Assembly (NCBI GenBank): GCA_011372845.1
Contig: DSAI01000046.1
Coordinates: 1-10,095 of the forward strand
DNA: 10,095 nt
Origin: Actinomycetota bacterium
GTDB taxonomy: Bacteria > Actinomycetota > Coriobacteriia > Anaerosomatales > Anaerosomataceae
Reading direction: 5' to 3'
Shown here: one piece after another, positions 1 to 8,695 of the stretch
Position numbering within the stretch: position 1 is the first letter of the stretch
How the letters are laid out: the number at the start of each line of letters is the position of its first letter
Translations under genes and position numbers: made by a program
Notes under the pieces: generated by a model
What the model saw: the letters and a program-made list of their open reading frames with translations, nothing else
Told to the model about the DNA's origin: nothing
The model's database searches: none

Positions 1-717
1 CTGGCCGAGGGGCAAGCCGTGCTCCGGGACATCAGCTTCGTCGCAGAGCCCGGGCGGCTCGTCGCGCTGGTCGGCCCCTCGGGCGCCGGGAAGTCGACCA
101 TCAGCTACCTGATCCCGCGTCTGTACGACACCGACAGCGGGGCCGTGCGAATCAATGGAGTGGATGTCCGCGACGCCACTCTCGAATCGCTGCATGATGT
201 CGTGAGCATGGTCACGCAGGACCCCCATCTCTTCCACGACACACTTCGAGCGAACCTGCTCTATGCGGATCCCGATGCCACCCCGGACGAGCTCATAGCT
301 GCGCTCGAAGGCGCGCAGATCCGCACGCTCGTGGACTCACTGCCCGAGGGGCTCGACACGCTCGTGGGTGACCGCGGCTACCGGCTCTCGGGCGGAGAGA
401 AGCAGCGGATCGCGATCGCGCGACTGCTCCTGAAGGCGCCCGACGTCGTCGTGCTTGACGAGGCGACCGCCCATCTCGACTCCGAATCGGAGGCGGCGGT
501 GCAGCGCGCGCTGAAGACGGCGCTGGCCGGACGGACCTCGATCGTCATCGCCCACCGCTTGTCCACCATCCGCGACGCCGATCTTATCCTGGTAGTGGAG
601 GGCGGACGGATCGTGGAATACGGGGCTCACGAGAGCCTGTTGGCTGCCGGTGGCCTGTACGCCGAGCTCTATCACACGCAGTTCCGAACGGAGCCGGCGG
701 GCAACGAAGGCTCCTGA
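1..717 (+). CDS. ABC exporter, 3' part with complete ATPase domain (partial, runs off the left edge)
   Basis: The reading frame is open from base 1 and ends with TGA at 715-717, so the start lies outside the window. The visible 238 residues form one ABC nucleotide-binding domain, which hydrolyses ATP on the cytoplasmic face to drive transport. Counting from the GTG at 19, Walker A is GPSGAGKST (19-27). It is followed by a Q-loop (VTQDPHLF), the signature LSGGEKQRIAIAR, Walker B VVVLDEAT, a D-loop (AHLD) and an H-loop (IAHRLSTI). The order and wording match the C-terminal ATPase of MsbA/LmrA-like (ABCB) half-transporters, so a six-helix membrane domain is expected upstream; this is inferred from the family, not seen. 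The GTG at 19 falls inside the first strand of the domain and is not a real start. Substrate cannot be told: multidrug, lipid or peptide export are all possible. No clear terminator follows it. Confidence 0.93.
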   Translation: MAEGQAVLRDISFVAEPGRLVALVGPSGAGKSTISYLIPRLYDTDSGAVRINGVDVRDATLESLHDVVSMVTQDPHLFHDTLRANLLYADPDATPDELIAALEGAQIRTLVDSLPEGLDTLVGDRGYRLSGGEKQRIAIARLLLKAPDVVVLDEATAHLDSESEAAVQRALKTALAGRTSIVIAHRLSTIRDADLILVVEGGRIVEYGAHESLLAAGGLYAELYHTQFRTEPAGNEGS

Positions 718-773
718 GCGCTTCGGATGACTGGCTGACGCGGGCTAACGTCCGTCGCACACGTTCTGCACCA

Positions 774-800
774 TTGAGGGTCATACCCCGCTGCTATACT
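774..800 (+). promoter_or_regulatory. Candidate sigma70-type promoter for the YvlD-like gene and rapZ-yvcK-whiA
   Basis: A -10 element TATACT at 795-800 is preceded by TG at 792-793, giving an extended -10 (TGCTATACT). TTGAGG at 774-779 is the best -35, with a short 15-nt spacer that the extended -10 could offset. GGGT at 778-781 and ACCC at 785-788 form a small inverted repeat in the spacer, which might bind a repressor. The expected transcript start is near 807, about 43 nt before the GTG at 850. Because the genes downstream to 3985 are packed closely, this is the most likely promoter for that block. Similar wording recurs in front of secG. Confidence 0.6.
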
Positions 801-849
801 CTCAGGACTGGCAGCAAAGACCCGCATCAGCGGTGAAGGGAGCAGTGCC

Positions 850-1203
850 GTGAAGTTCCTCATTCGTATGCTGTTCAGCGCCGCAGCCATCTTCGGTGTG
901 GCCTACCTTTCCGACGGCGCACTACTCAAGGTCGACGCCTTCTGGCCTTCGGCGGTGATCGCGGCGCTCGTGCTCGCGGTCGTGAACGCGGTGGTCAAGC
1001 CGATCGTGCACGTCCTTTCACTCCCGGTCACAGTCCTCACGCTCGGTCTGTTCTCGCTCGTGATCAGCGCAGGCATGCTCTATCTCGTGGCGTGGGTGGT
1101 CGACGGGGTCTCCACCACCGGCTTCTGGCAGACACTTGTCTCAGCGGTCATCATCGCCATCGTCACGTCGGTAGGCACATCGCTGGCTGATTCGGGCAAG
1201 TAG
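850..1203 (+). CDS. Four-helix membrane protein, YvlD / phage holin family IV (DUF360-like)
   Basis: A 117-residue, very hydrophobic protein with four likely membrane helices at about residues 3-20, 32-49, 54-82 and 92-112. The stretch NAVVKPIVHVLSLPVTVLTL (46-65) followed by GLFSLVISAGMLYL is the hallmark of the YvlD/Phage_holin_4_2 family. Despite the name these are usually chromosomal inner-membrane proteins with no proven lytic role, and nothing here suggests a prophage. The GTG at 850 is chosen because GAAGGGAG (835-842) lies 7 nt upstream; the GTG at 845 meets a stop two codons later. The gene ends 14 nt before rapZ and probably shares its transcript. Function unknown; a role in the envelope or stress response is only a guess from relatives. 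Confidence 0.82.
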   Translation: MKFLIRMLFSAAAIFGVAYLSDGALLKVDAFWPSAVIAALVLAVVNAVVKPIVHVLSLPVTVLTLGLFSLVISAGMLYLVAWVVDGVSTTGFWQTLVSAVIIAIVTSVGTSLADSGK

Positions 1204-1217
1204 TCGAGGAGGCTGAC

Positions 1218-2135
1218 ATGGCCGGAGACATCGACATCGGCGACTCATCGCCCGCGCCGGTTGCCGAGCGCGATCTGGTGCTCATCACCGGGATGTCGGG
1301 CGCGGGCCGTACGCAGGCGATCCACACGTTCGAGGACTTGGGCTACTTCTGCATAGACAACCTGCCGCCCGCGCTTCTCGGACAGTTGGTCTCGCTCGCC
1401 GCGCTGCCGGGCAGCCGCGTGCGCAAGGTCGCGGTGGTGTGCGACGTGCGCGGAGGCGCGTTCTTCGAGGAGCTCATCAGCGAGATCGACCGTCTTGAGG
1501 CCCGCGGTGAGCGGCCACGCATACTGTTCCTCACGGCCGATGACCGCACACTCGTGAACCGCTTCAAGGAGACCCGTCGACGGCATCCTCTTGCCGACAT
1601 CGGGTCGGTCACAGAGGGGATATCCCGAGAGCGCGAGCTCCTCCAGGCGGTGGAGCAGCGTGCCGACCTGCTCATCGATACCACGGACCTGCCGCCCAGA
1701 CGGCTGCGCGCACTCATCCGCGAGGAGTTCATCACCGCGGGTCGTGAGGCCCAGTTGATGGTCACTGTCTCCTCGTTCGGGTTCAAGTACGGCGTGCCCA
1801 TCGACGCCGACGTCGTGATGGACGTACGCTTTTTGCCCAATCCGTACTACCTTGACAGGCTCCGCTCCAAGACCGGCCTCCAGGACGAGGTCAGGGAGTT
1901 CGTTTTCAGCAAGCCGGAAGCGGAGATCTTCCTGGACCGGTGGTATCCGCTGATCGAGTTCCTGCTGCCCAACTACCTCTCGGAGGGCAAGACCGCGCTG
2001 CATATCGCGCTTGGCTGCACGGGCGGCATGCACCGGAGCGTGGCGCTCGCGGAAGAGACGGCCGCGCATGTCCAGCAACTCGGCTATACGGTGACGGTCA
2101 CGCATCGCGACATCTCGAAAGACAGGACGCGATGA
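1218..2135 (+). CDS. rapZ: RapZ/YvcJ-family nucleotide-binding protein
   Basis: 305 residues, slightly longer than E. coli RapZ (284) because of an N-terminal tail of about 18 residues. The N-terminal P-loop is GMSGAGRT (25-32), with Arg in place of the usual Lys, followed by FEDLGYFCIDNLPPALL. The middle and C-terminal parts hold GFKYGVP, DVRFLPNPYY and GCTGGMHRS, all family signatures. In E. coli RapZ binds the sRNA GlmZ to control glucosamine-6-phosphate synthase; B. subtilis YvcJ hydrolyses ATP/GTP. Which role applies here is unknown, and the RNA target cannot be inferred from this window. The ATG at 1218 is set by GAGGAGG (1206-1212, 5-nt spacing). The stop overlaps the yvcK start (ATGA, 2132-2135), so the two are probably translationally coupled. 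The residue between GG and HRS is Met, a position that varies in the family. Confidence 0.96.
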   Translation: MAGDIDIGDSSPAPVAERDLVLITGMSGAGRTQAIHTFEDLGYFCIDNLPPALLGQLVSLAALPGSRVRKVAVVCDVRGGAFFEELISEIDRLEARGERPRILFLTADDRTLVNRFKETRRRHPLADIGSVTEGISRERELLQAVEQRADLLIDTTDLPPRRLRALIREEFITAGREAQLMVTVSSFGFKYGVPIDADVVMDVRFLPNPYYLDRLRSKTGLQDEVREFVFSKPEAEIFLDRWYPLIEFLLPNYLSEGKTALHIALGCTGGMHRSVALAEETAAHVQQLGYTVTVTHRDISKDRTR

Positions 2136-3058
2136 CGACGGGCGGCTCAGCGGTGGCGATCGGCGGCGGGACAGGGCTCCCGCTGGTGCTGCGATGCATG
2201 CTCCGGGCCGGTCTCGAGCCCACGGCCGTGGTGACCATGGCCGACGACGGCGGCTCCTCCGGGCACCTCCGCCGGGAACTCGGGATGCTCCCGCCCGGTG
2301 ACATCCGCAACTGTCTTGTGGCGTTGGCCGATCCCGGAAGCGAGCTCGCACCGGTCTTCCAATATCGGTTCGCCTCGGGGGAAGGCCTGGCGGGTCATGC
2401 CATCGGCAATCTCATCATCGCCGCGCTCGCGGACCTGGAAGGCGGCTTCGGCGAGGCGGTGGAGGCTGCTGGCCGGATGCTCGGGGTTCGTGGGAGCGTG
2501 GTACCGTCGACCCTCGCAGACGTGGTCCTCTCCGGATGGGACAGTGCGGGCCAACGTGTGATCGGACAGGCCAGGGTGGCCGAGACGGAAGGCCCGATAT
2601 CGCAGGTCCGTCTCGAGCCGTGCGATGCGCCTGCCTATGGCCCGGCTCTCGACGCCATCCGCGATGCCGATGTGGTGGTGATCGGCCCGGGCAGCCTCTT
2701 CACCAGCATCATCCCCAACTTCCTCGTGAGCGGCGTTACCGACGCGCTTCGCGAGAGCGACGCGCGTGTCGTGTATGTGTGCAACGTGGCGAACATGCGT
2801 GGCGAGACCCAGGGAATGGATGCCGCCGACCACGTGGACGCTCTGATCGCCCATGGCCTGGAGGGCCTCATCGACGTGGCGCTCGTGGACATCCCCTCCG
2901 AACCGGCGGGTCGTAGGCACGTCCTGGCGGGCGACGATCAGCTTTCGCGGATCCGGGCTCACGGCGTGCGTGTCGTGACCGCCGACCTCACCGACGCCGG
3001 TGACCCCGCGCGTCACGATCAGGACAGACTGCTCGCGGCGCTCACGGAGGTGTGGTGA
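2132..3058 (+). CDS. yvcK: YvcK/CofD-like family protein (gluconeogenesis factor)
   Basis: 308 residues with the fold signature of the CofD/YvcK family. Visible motifs are AIGGGTGLPLVLR (9-21), ADDGGSSGHLR (37-47), PPGDIRNCLVALAD (54-67), GHAIGNL (88-94) and GPGSLFTSIIPNFL (185-198), followed by YVCNVANMRGET. It carries the GGGTG nucleotide-sugar loop and the usual length of YvcK rather than of F420-pathway CofD, and its place between rapZ and whiA supports YvcK. In B. subtilis the protein binds UDP-GlcNAc and is needed for growth and normal shape on gluconeogenic carbon; the mycobacterial relative CuvA affects peptidoglycan. The same role here is inferred. The ATG at 2132 overlaps the rapZ stop and has only a weak AGGA upstream, so coupled translation is likely. 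Upstream in-frame starts inside rapZ would add residues with no family match and are rejected. Confidence 0.96.
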   Translation: MTTGGSAVAIGGGTGLPLVLRCMLRAGLEPTAVVTMADDGGSSGHLRRELGMLPPGDIRNCLVALADPGSELAPVFQYRFASGEGLAGHAIGNLIIAALADLEGGFGEAVEAAGRMLGVRGSVVPSTLADVVLSGWDSAGQRVIGQARVAETEGPISQVRLEPCDAPAYGPALDAIRDADVVVIGPGSLFTSIIPNFLVSGVTDALRESDARVVYVCNVANMRGETQGMDAADHVDALIAHGLEGLIDVALVDIPSEPAGRRHVLAGDDQLSRIRAHGVRVVTADLTDAGDPARHDQDRLLAALTEVW

Positions 3059-3985
3059 ATGTCGTTCACTGCCGAGGTGAAGGAGGAGCTCGCCCGCATC
3101 GAGGCGGCCAAGGCCTGTTGCGCTCGTGCGGAGCTCTCGGCGCTTATCCGCGTCGAGGGGGCGCTCCATTTCACGGGCCAGGGGCGGGTACGACTCGAGA
3201 TCGCCACCGAGACGGCGCCCGTGGCGCGCAAGGTGATCAAGCTCCTGCACGGCACGTACGACCTTGAGACCGAGTTGACCGTCAGGCGCTCTGTGCTGCA
3301 TCGGTCGAACAACTATCTGATCACCGTGATCGACCAGCCGGCGTTGCAGTCGGCGCTCACGGAGATGGGTATCATCGACCACTCGTACGCCCCGCTGTAC
3401 GAACTGCCCTCGAGTCTGGTGAAGAAGGACTGCTGCGCCATCGCATACCTGCGGGGCGTGTTCCTCGGCGGAGGATTCGTTGCCGATCCCCATGGCGACT
3501 TCCATTTCGAGCTCACCGCCGAGTCTGAGCCGATCGCCCACGATCTGGTACACCTGATGGCGCGCTTCGACATCCACGCCCGGGTCACCCAGCGGCGGGG
3601 AGCATACACCGTGTATCTCAAAGGCGCCGAGCCGATCGTCACGTTCCTGGCCCTGGTGGGTGCGCATAGGGCACTGCTCCGAACCGAGGACGTGCGTATC
3701 CTGAAGGAGATGCGTAACGACGTGAACCGTCTCGTGAACGCCGAGACGGCGAACCTCCAGAAGACCGCCGCCGCGGCAGCGGGGCAGGTCGCCGCGGTCA
3801 GGGCGATCGAGCGGGCGCGAGGGTTGGAGTCGTTGCCGCCGGCATTGCGCGAGATCGCGTCGTTGAGGCTTGAGTATCCGGAGGTCAGCCTGCGCGAACT
3901 CGGCGAGCTGGCCGACCCGCCGCTCTCGAAGTCGGCGGTCTATCATCGCATTCGGAGGCTCGAGGAGCTGGCGGAAGAGGGGTAG
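3059..3985 (+). CDS. whiA: WhiA, DNA-binding regulator with LAGLIDADG-like and HTH domains
   Basis: 308 residues. The N-terminus SFTAEVKEELARI is typical. The LAGLIDADG-like core is seen at KKDCCAIAYLRGVFLGGGFV (122-141), then NRLVNAETANLQKT (223-236), and a C-terminal helix-turn-helix covers about 276-303 with LSKSAVYHRIRRLEEL. In Streptomyces WhiA works with WhiB to switch on sporulation and division genes; in B. subtilis it influences division and chromosome segregation. It has no nuclease activity in studied members. The ATG at 3059 follows the yvcK stop with no gap and has GGAGGTG (3046-3052) at 6-nt spacing. The recognition-helix region has Ala-Val-Tyr where many homologues read Gly-Val-Asn, a possible lineage variant. 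Carriage of whiA does not imply sporulation. Confidence 0.96.
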   Translation: MSFTAEVKEELARIEAAKACCARAELSALIRVEGALHFTGQGRVRLEIATETAPVARKVIKLLHGTYDLETELTVRRSVLHRSNNYLITVIDQPALQSALTEMGIIDHSYAPLYELPSSLVKKDCCAIAYLRGVFLGGGFVADPHGDFHFELTAESEPIAHDLVHLMARFDIHARVTQRRGAYTVYLKGAEPIVTFLALVGAHRALLRTEDVRILKEMRNDVNRLVNAETANLQKTAAAAAGQVAAVRAIERARGLESLPPALREIASLRLEYPEVSLRELGELADPPLSKSAVYHRIRRLEELAEEG

Positions 3986-5104
<1,119 letters not shown>

Positions 5105-5116
5105 GCCGGCATCCCG

Positions 5117-5148
5117 GCGGGGCGTCCATAGCGTTATGGGCGCCCCGC
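5117..5148 (+). terminator. Strong hairpin between gap and pgk (partial terminator or mRNA processing/stability element)
   Basis: Bases 5117-5130 pair with 5135-5148 around the loop GCGT (5131-5134). This gives 14 pairs, one of them a T-G wobble (5125/5140). The outer half is GC-only and the inner half is CCATA/TATGG. The sequence after it is TTCTCGC, too poor in T for a firm terminator. It sits 13 nt after the gap stop and 40 nt before the pgk start. In several bacteria a stem-loop here lowers pgk relative to gap or protects the gap message 3' end; that role is inferred. Confidence 0.65.
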
Positions 5149-5188
5149 TTCTCGCACGGCAGGAGACCCGTCCGTTCCAGGAGGCCCG

Positions 5189-6376
5189 ATGTTCGCCAAG
5201 AAGACCGTCAAGGACGTCGACGTGCGCGGCAAACGCGTGCTCGTGCGCGTCGACTTCAACGTGCCGATCGCCGAGGGCGAGGTGACCGACGACACGCGGA
5301 TCCGCGCCGCATTGCCCACGATCCGCTATCTGATCGACCACGGGGCGCGGGTGGTGCTCATGAGCCATCTCGGCCGCCCGAGCGGCGCGCCCGATCCGCA
5401 GTACACCCTCAAGCCGGCAAGGCGCACGCTGCAACGGCTCATCGGACGCAACGTGGCGTTCTCGCCGGAGATCGTGGGGCCTGAGGCCGAGGAGGCCGTG
5501 GGGCGGATGATCGACGGCGAGATCCTGATGCTCGAGAACGTGCGGTTCCATCCCGGCGAGAAGAAGAACGATCCCGGGTTCGCGCAGCAGCTCGCATCGC
5601 TCGGCGACATCTATGTGAACGATGCCTTTGGCGCTGCGCATCGCGCCCACGCGTCCACTGCGGGGGTGGCCGAGTATCTGCCCGCGTACGCAGGCATGCT
5701 CCTCACCCGCGAGGTGGACACCTTGAACGGTATCCTCATCGACCCAGACCGCCCGTTCGTGGCGATACTCGGGGGCAGCAAGGTGAGCGACAAGTTCGGC
5801 GTGATCGACAAGCTCATCGAGTGCTGCGACACCTTGCTGATCGGTGGCGGGATGGCGTTCACGTTCCTCGTCGCGAAAGGCCTCGAGGTGGGAGACTCGA
5901 TCGTCGAGGCCGACTGGGTGGAGCCGGCGAAGCAGATGCTGGAGAAGGCGCGGACGGCGGGCGTGGATCTGGTGCTCCCCACCGACTTCGTGGTGGCCAC
6001 GGAGATCGTGGACGACGCCGACACCAGGATCGTCGGCCGGGAGGAGATCCCCGTAGGGATGATGGGCCTCGATATCGGACCCAGCACGATCGAGCTCTAC
6101 AAGGGCGACATCGCTTCGGCAAGGACAATCTTCTGGAACGGGCCGATGGGCGTGTTCGAGAAGAAGCCGTTCGAGACCGGCACCCGTGAGATCGCGGTGG
6201 CGGTTGGCCGCAACAACCGGGCCCAGTCGATAATCGGCGGTGGCGACTCGGCTGCCGCGCTCAGGAAGTTCGGCCTGGACGACCGCGTCACGTTCGTTTC
6301 CACGGGCGGCGGCGCTTCGATGAAACTGCTCGAGGGCGCTGCGCTTCCCGGCGTGGACGCGCTCCAGGACAGGTAG
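5189..6376 (+). CDS. pgk: Phosphoglycerate kinase (EC 2.7.2.3)
   Basis: Transfers phosphate from 1,3-bisphosphoglycerate to ADP, giving ATP and 3-phosphoglycerate; cytoplasmic. 395 residues, the usual bacterial length. Substrate-side motifs in the N-domain are VRVDFNVP (19-26), SHLGRPSG (59-66) and LENVRFHPGEKKNDP (115-129). GGSKVSDK (195-202) and GGGMAFTFL open the nucleotide domain, with WNGPMGVFE (316-324), GGGDS (350-354) and STGGGA (371-376) closing the active cleft. The ATG at 5189 is supported by AGGAGG (5179-5184), although the 4-nt spacing is on the short side. An 84-nt spacer with a hairpin separates it from gap. Its stop codon TAG forms part of the tpiA ribosome binding site. Nothing is missing or unusual. 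Confidence 0.98.
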   Translation: MFAKKTVKDVDVRGKRVLVRVDFNVPIAEGEVTDDTRIRAALPTIRYLIDHGARVVLMSHLGRPSGAPDPQYTLKPARRTLQRLIGRNVAFSPEIVGPEAEEAVGRMIDGEILMLENVRFHPGEKKNDPGFAQQLASLGDIYVNDAFGAAHRAHASTAGVAEYLPAYAGMLLTREVDTLNGILIDPDRPFVAILGGSKVSDKFGVIDKLIECCDTLLIGGGMAFTFLVAKGLEVGDSIVEADWVEPAKQMLEKARTAGVDLVLPTDFVVATEIVDDADTRIVGREEIPVGMMGLDIGPSTIELYKGDIASARTIFWNGPMGVFEKKPFETGTREIAVAVGRNNRAQSIIGGGDSAAALRKFGLDDRVTFVSTGGGASMKLLEGAALPGVDALQDR

Positions 6377-6385
6377 GAGGCTGCC

Positions 6386-7156
6386 ATGACGACCCGACGC
6401 ATGCTCGTCGCGGGGAACTGGAAGATGCACACCACCTCCGGTGAGGGTGCCGTACTCATACAGGACATCGCACAGCGAGTCGAGGAGGAGTGGAACGAGG
6501 TGGAGGTGGCGGTCTGCCCGCCGTTCACCGGCCTCAAGGCGGCATCGACCGTCATCGAGCTCGACGGACTGCGGATCTCCCTCGGGGCGCAGGATGTGCA
6601 CTGGGAGGCCGAGGGAGCGTACACCGGCGCCATCTCGGCGCGGATGCTCACCGAACTCCGGTGTGATTACGTCATCGTGGGCCACTCCGAGCGCCGGGAG
6701 TTCTTCGGCGACACGGACCAAAGCGTGAACAAGAAGGTGCGTGCGGTCTTCGACGCGGGCATGACGCCGATCATGTGTTGTGGCGAGGCGCTGACGGTCA
6801 GGGAGGCCCTCGAGACGGAATCGTTCGTGCGCGCCCAGGTGACCGCCGGCGCCGCGGGCCTCACATCAACCGAGGCGCAGCGTCTTGTGATCGCCTACGA
6901 GCCCATCTGGGCGATCGGCACCGGGCGCACACCCACCCCGGAGGCCGCCAACGACGTATGCCGCTCGATCAGGGCCACCATCGGCGCCATGTATGGCCCG
7001 CCTGCGGCCATGGCCGTGCGCGTCCTGTATGGTGGCTCTGTCAAGCCGGAGAACGCAGCGATGTTCTTCGCCGAGCCCGACATCGATGGTGCTCTCGTGG
7101 GCGGCGCAGCTCTCAAGGCCGACCCCTTCGCCGATATCGTGAAGGCGGCCCGCTAG
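6386..7156 (+). CDS. tpiA: Triose-phosphate isomerase (EC 5.3.1.1)
   Basis: Interconverts dihydroxyacetone phosphate and glyceraldehyde 3-phosphate. 256 residues, a complete TIM barrel. Asn11 and Lys13 (AGNWKMH) contact the substrate, His100 (VGHSERR) is the electrophile and Glu172 (YEPIWAIGTG) the catalytic base. The lid loop follows the Glu, and YGGSVKPEN with GALVGGAAL forms the phosphate-binding end. The ATG at 6386 has AGGAGG at 6375-6380 (5-nt spacing), and this site overlaps the last two bases of the pgk stop, so ribosomes finishing pgk can restart at once. The later in-frame ATG at 6401 lacks such a site. The stop TAG touches the gpmI start directly. Confidence 0.98.
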   Translation: MTTRRMLVAGNWKMHTTSGEGAVLIQDIAQRVEEEWNEVEVAVCPPFTGLKAASTVIELDGLRISLGAQDVHWEAEGAYTGAISARMLTELRCDYVIVGHSERREFFGDTDQSVNKKVRAVFDAGMTPIMCCGEALTVREALETESFVRAQVTAGAAGLTSTEAQRLVIAYEPIWAIGTGRTPTPEAANDVCRSIRATIGAMYGPPAAMAVRVLYGGSVKPENAAMFFAEPDIDGALVGGAALKADPFADIVKAAR

Positions 7157-8695
7157 GTGGCGCCGCGCCGACCGGTTGCGCTGATCATCATGGACGGGTT
7201 CGGCATGGCCGCGCCCGGCCCCGGCAATGCCATCTCCCTTGCGCGGACACCAGCGCTCGACCTCCTCTTCGAGACGCACCCCTGGACCACGCTATCGGCA
7301 AGCGGGCGTGCTGTGGGTCTTCCCGAGGGCCAGATGGGCAACTCGGAGGTGGGGCATCTCAACATAGGAGCGGGCCGCATCGTGTACCAGGAGCTCACGC
7401 GGATCGATGCGGCCATCGCGGACGGCTCGCTGCGGGAGAACGATGTGCTCCGTGAGGCGATCTCCGCGGCGGCGGCCGAGGGACGGGCCGTCCACTTCAT
7501 GGGTCTGGTGTCGGATGGCGGCGTGCACAGTCATCAGGAGCACCTCTACGCGCTCGTGCGGATGGCTGCGTCCCTGGGCGCCGAACGCGTCTTCGTGCAC
7601 GCGTTCCTCGACGGTCGCGATGTGCCGCCCACGAGCGGACTCGGCTACGTGAAGCAGCTCGAACGCGTGCTGGCCGAGATCGGCGTGGGTCGCGTGGCCA
7701 CGGTCTCGGGGCGCTACTACGCGATGGACCGCGACAATCGCTGGGAGCGGGTGGAGCAGGCGTGGCGTGCGATGACGCTCTCCGATGGCGCGAGAGCAGA
7801 CTCGGCGACCGGGGCGATCGCGGCCTCCTACGAGGAGGGCGTGACCGACGAGTTCGTCGTTCCGGCGGTGGTGTACGACGGCGACGAGCCGGTGGCGCAT
7901 GTCGAAGACGGTGACGCGCTCGTGTTCTTCAACTTCCGCCCCGACCGCGCCCGCGAGATCACGCGCGCCTTCACCGACCCCGGCTTCACGGGATTCGCCC
8001 GCACCGTGACGCCGGATGTGCGGTTCGTCTGCCTCACGGAATACGATCCCACGATCCCCGCACCGGTGGCGTTCCCCAAGGATCTGCCGTGCTGCGTGCT
8101 CGCAGACGTCGTGGCTGGCGCCGGACTGCGGCAGCTGCACATCGCGGAGACGGAGAAGTACGCGCACGTGACGTTCTTCTTCAACGGAGGTGCGGAGGCG
8201 CCCAAGGCGGGGGAGGAGCGGATCCTCGTGCCCAGTCCCAAGGTGGCCACCTACGACCTCCAGCCGGAGATGAGCGCTCCCGAGGTCACGCGACGGCTCG
8301 TGGACGCCATCCTGGCAGAGCAGGCCGATCTCTACGTGGTCAACTACGCGAACTGCGACATGGTCGGTCACACCGGCATCCTTGAGGCGGCCGTGGCGGC
8401 TGTGGAGGCCGTCGATGCCGGTGTGGGCGCGGTGGTGGAGGCCATCCGTCAGCGTGGCGGGTCGGCGATCATCACTGCGGACCACGGCAACGCGGAGCAG
8501 ATGCGCGATCCTGCCGACGACGGTGCGTTCACCGCTCACACGCTGAATCCGGTGCCATTCATCTGCGTGGCCGACAGTGTGTCCGAGGTCCGGAGCGGGG
8601 GAGTCCTCGCGGACGTGGCGCCGTCGGTATGCGACCTGCTGGGAGTAGCGGCGCCCGACGCCTGGACGGCCCGTTCGCTGTTGGATATCACTTGA
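7157..8695 (+). CDS. gpmI: 2,3-bisphosphoglycerate-independent phosphoglycerate mutase (EC 5.4.2.12)
   Basis: Moves the phosphate of 3-phosphoglycerate to the 2 position through a phosphoserine intermediate, using two metal ions (usually Mn2+). 512 residues, normal for the alkaline-phosphatase-superfamily iPGM. The nucleophile is Ser63 in MGNSEVGHLNIGAGR, and metal ligands appear as Asp13 (MDGFG), Asp401 and His405 (NCDMVGH), Asp442-His443 (TADHGNAEQM) and His461 (AHT). The substrate domain shows VSDGGVHSH (118-126), LDGRDVPP (151-158) and RYYAMDRDNRWERV (186-199). The GTG at 7157 follows the tpiA stop with no gap (TAGGTG) and has only a weak AAGGCGG upstream, so coupling to tpiA is likely. 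The ATG at 7190 would remove the first beta strand and is rejected. Many actinobacteria use the unrelated cofactor-dependent GpmA instead; the choice here hints at a Mn-dependent glycolysis. Enolase is not in the window. Confidence 0.98.
   Translation: MAPRRPVALIIMDGFGMAAPGPGNAISLARTPALDLLFETHPWTTLSASGRAVGLPEGQMGNSEVGHLNIGAGRIVYQELTRIDAAIADGSLRENDVLREAISAAAAEGRAVHFMGLVSDGGVHSHQEHLYALVRMAASLGAERVFVHAFLDGRDVPPTSGLGYVKQLERVLAEIGVGRVATVSGRYYAMDRDNRWERVEQAWRAMTLSDGARADSATGAIAASYEEGVTDEFVVPAVVYDGDEPVAHVEDGDALVFFNFRPDRAREITRAFTDPGFTGFARTVTPDVRFVCLTEYDPTIPAPVAFPKDLPCCVLADVVAGAGLRQLHIAETEKYAHVTFFFNGGAEAPKAGEERILVPSPKVATYDLQPEMSAPEVTRRLVDAILAEQADLYVVNYANCDMVGHTGILEAAVAAVEAVDAGVGAVVEAIRQRGGSAIITADHGNAEQMRDPADDGAFTAHTLNPVPFICVADSVSEVRSGGVLADVAPSVCDLLGVAAPDAWTARSLLDIT

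Noticed and set aside
718..773. Terminator after the ABC exporter gene
   Set aside because: Only 4-bp pairings such as GACG/CGTC are present and no T-run follows.
850..1203. Prophage remnant suggested by the name phage holin family
   Set aside because: The YvlD-like family is mostly chromosomal, and no endolysin, integrase or structural phage gene is nearby.
2147..3946. About 600-codon open frame on the - strand opposite yvcK and whiA
   Set aside because: Same antisense artefact; it runs across two intact conserved genes and has no recognisable domain or ribosome binding site.
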